From Straminergon stramineum (taxonomy: Eukaryota > Streptophyta > Bryopsida > Hypnales > Calliergonaceae): DNA of 64,000 nt. Below, one piece after another: positions 62,346 through 64,000 of the stretch. The stretch covers positions 4,900,501-4,964,500 of the forward strand of contig OY987269.1 of the NCBI GenBank assembly GCA_963920665.1. Direction: 5' to 3'. A model generated the notes under the pieces. The model did not search any database. It worked only from the letters and a program-made list of their open reading frames with translations, and was not told where the DNA came from. Both the position numbers and the translations under genes were made by a program. The stretch's first letter is position 1, and each line of letters starts with the position of its first letter.

Positions 62346-62834
62346 ATACAATTGTGAATTCTGAGAGTTGAGGTGATTGTGAGAAATGCACGGGCACTAA
62401 CCTATGTGACAATGAGCCATGTGGTGATGCTCTTGAGCATCACAATGATAGCTTCCTCCATGGCGCCTTTGGTGTTGGCTTTGCTCCAAAGTAGTAAGAA
62501 TGCCAATAGTATGACAACGGAGCTAATGAACACACCCATGGCCAAGTACATCCATCCCAAGGAGACACCCGCCTTATTGAGCAAAATGGCTAGGATGCCC
62601 ATGAAGTAGCCAAACAGTAGCATCGTCAAGTGTGACACCCACAAGATCCGCTTCTTGGTGGCTTTGGGGTTCACATAAGTCCGGTAGATGTTATACGTGC
62701 ACATGGAAGATACGATGATCAACTCCAACAAACATGCGGATGTCCTGGCCCTTCACCATCATCTCAAATTCGTCACCAAAACTTACTCATTCACCCATGT
62801 CCAAGTTTCTCAACATTCCCAAAAATTTGGGTTT

Positions 62835-63020
62835 ACAAGTGTGCATGACATTCAAGTGCACACAGCTCACAAACTAGGAATGATAGAGAATTAGCAACTA
62901 GGATTAGCGCACGTCTAGCATTTTCAACATTGCTAGATTCGTGTTTATAAGCATGACATTCAAGTGCACATTTAGAGATTACAAAACTAGAAATGGGAGT
63001 GTTCAAATTAGCACCTTGGA
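62835..63020. repeat. Direct repeat of about 75 bp, spaced about 110 bp
   Basis: Two copies of GTTTA(C/T)AAG..GCATGACATTCAAGTGCACA begin near 62,832 and 62,943, each followed by an ACAAACTAG-type stretch and AATTAGCA. They lie between blocks B and C of the DUR3 pseudogene and are non-coding. Confidence 0.6.
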
Positions 63021-64000
63021 TTTGTATTTATATTAACAACATGGTGAGAAGATGAACAACGCTATTCTTGCCCATGAGACGGCTATTGTGGCCGGAGGAA
63101 CGAGACCTTGATTGGCTTTATCAGACATAATTGGCAAGCCTAGTGCCAATGCTTCGAATTCCAAACACATTGCTAGAAAAAATGGCATCGCAAACCACAC
63201 CAACCCTCCCAACAAGTAGCCCTTGTGTGTAGATGAAGGCCTCATAGTGATGGTGCTCATCTAGTAGCCCTTCACCACATTAACCAAGTTACAATGTCAA
63301 TTTCATTATATTGGCACTTCAACTTTCTATCTGGTGCCTTGAAATTTAATTCCATATCAATCCTAGTTTATAATTGTCACAATTCTAGTTCTAAAAATTG
63401 CTCCAATATTGACGTTGTTACTAAGATGTCTACTCAGGTGCCCGCTTCCACATTTCAAAGTTAGAATTTCCGAAGTTACAACTCACAAAGTTGGTGCATT
63501 CTAACTTCTAAGTAATGGTTGTGCTTCAACAAATCAATGAATCTTACAGTCAGTGTACATAGAAAGCTAACTACTAGCCATGAATTCCCTTACGTTATTG
63601 ATGAACACTGTGTTGAAGTCGTCAACAATGTTGATGATGTCAAAGACAAGCCCGCTTGTGCTAAACATAGTTAGGTAGGAGCCGTTGATGTTGCCTCTCA
63701 CATGCCCACAAGCTTGATTCTCGTAGTTGAGAGGAGCTGCGCACTTGGGATTGTGCACCCCAACACTCAATTTGTTGTAGACTTCCTTGGGGCTTTCCAG
63801 CTTGTCACTTGAGGTGTACACCAAGAAAAAAAAATCACAAGCACCACGTGCACTACAAGAAGTTACAAACAACCTCATAATTCAACTAGCTAGCTCTCAA
63901 ACATTACGCACTTGAAGCTTTGGCACCCGTTTTCTTGTGGAGGGATTAAGACTCAATCAATCATCAACAGTTTCAAAATCATTCCATACAATTTTGAATT

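Larger units (their letters stand above)
61230..63880 (-). pseudogene. DUR3: Decayed DUR3 urea/H+ symporter (sodium:solute symporter family), 5' part missing
   Basis: Translated blocks in order match plant DUR3, the high-affinity urea transporter of the plasma membrane. Block A, about 63,840-63,594, has LVYTSSDKLESP, QACGHVRGN and GSYLTMFSTSGLVF. Block B, about 63,275-63,035, has [18 protein letters not shown] and GLVPPAT. Block C, about 62,740-62,402, has [30 protein letters not shown] and LLWSKAN. Block D, about 61,840-61,270, has NLETIGCNAPMLADNLVSIL, GTIGSAVIIIMPLYESWET and LYLLEKEK. Defects: Trp to TAG at 63261-63263, 61700-61702, 61596-61598, 61506-61508 and 61485-61487; a TAG at 62402-62404 where Lys is usual; and a frameshift near 63,075-63,085 just before MGKNS. 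Intron positions remain visible, so it derives from genomic DNA, not a processed copy. The N-terminal half lies beyond the window or is lost. Confidence 0.9.

Overview
The window looks like nuclear DNA of a land plant. The evidence is intron-rich genes with GT-AG junctions (up to 20 exons) for chloroplast and mitochondrial proteins, a plant-type GDSL lipase and a plant PPR protein, all set in very AT-rich gene-poor DNA. Introns are short and the genes sit in islands, which would suit a bryophyte or another non-seed plant, but that placement is a weak inference.

Layout. Bases 1-17,200 hold no gene I can support, only AT-rich DNA, tandem repeats, a TIR element and a few coding-like relics. From 17.2 to 25.2 kb (minus) lies a 20-exon chloroplast ABC1 kinase of the ABC1K7/ABC1K8 type. 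From 27.7 to 29.3 kb (plus) is a small two-helix light-harvesting-like (LIL/ELIP family) protein. From 31.7 to 34.1 kb (minus) is ARV1, an ER lipid-homeostasis protein, divergent from the mitochondrial ribosomal protein mS23 at 35.3-37.3 kb (plus). From 40.6 to 45.1 kb (minus) is a 14-exon PPR protein resembling Arabidopsis At4g35850. From 48.4 to 51.2 kb (minus) is a secreted GDSL esterase/lipase. From 55.3 to 56.3 kb (plus) is cytosolic ribosomal protein S20 (uS10). The right end, 61.2-63.9 kb (minus), is a decayed copy of the urea/proton symporter DUR3 that may run past the window edge.

Exon models for the seven intact genes were built by hand from splice sites and remembered family conservation. 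Every model is an open frame whose summed exon length is a multiple of three. Four of the seven products are predicted to act in organelles (ABC1K and LIL in the chloroplast, mS23 and the PPR protein in the mitochondrion). There is no operon logic; neighbours are only divergent or convergent pairs.

The most interesting signals are: (1) the DUR3 pseudogene, where five conserved Trp codons have each become TAG in the same CTGG to CTAG context, suggesting deamination at methylated CHG sites; (2) TIR elements bounded by TTAA, one with perfect 23-bp ends, plus related solo ends; (3) large diverged repeat copies shared between 30, 38 and 53 kb; (4) nested palindromes in ABC1K intron 1 and a perfect 25-bp hairpin downstream of RPS20; (5) a GDSL lipase whose signature Asp is Ala. 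I found no convincing wholly new biological system.
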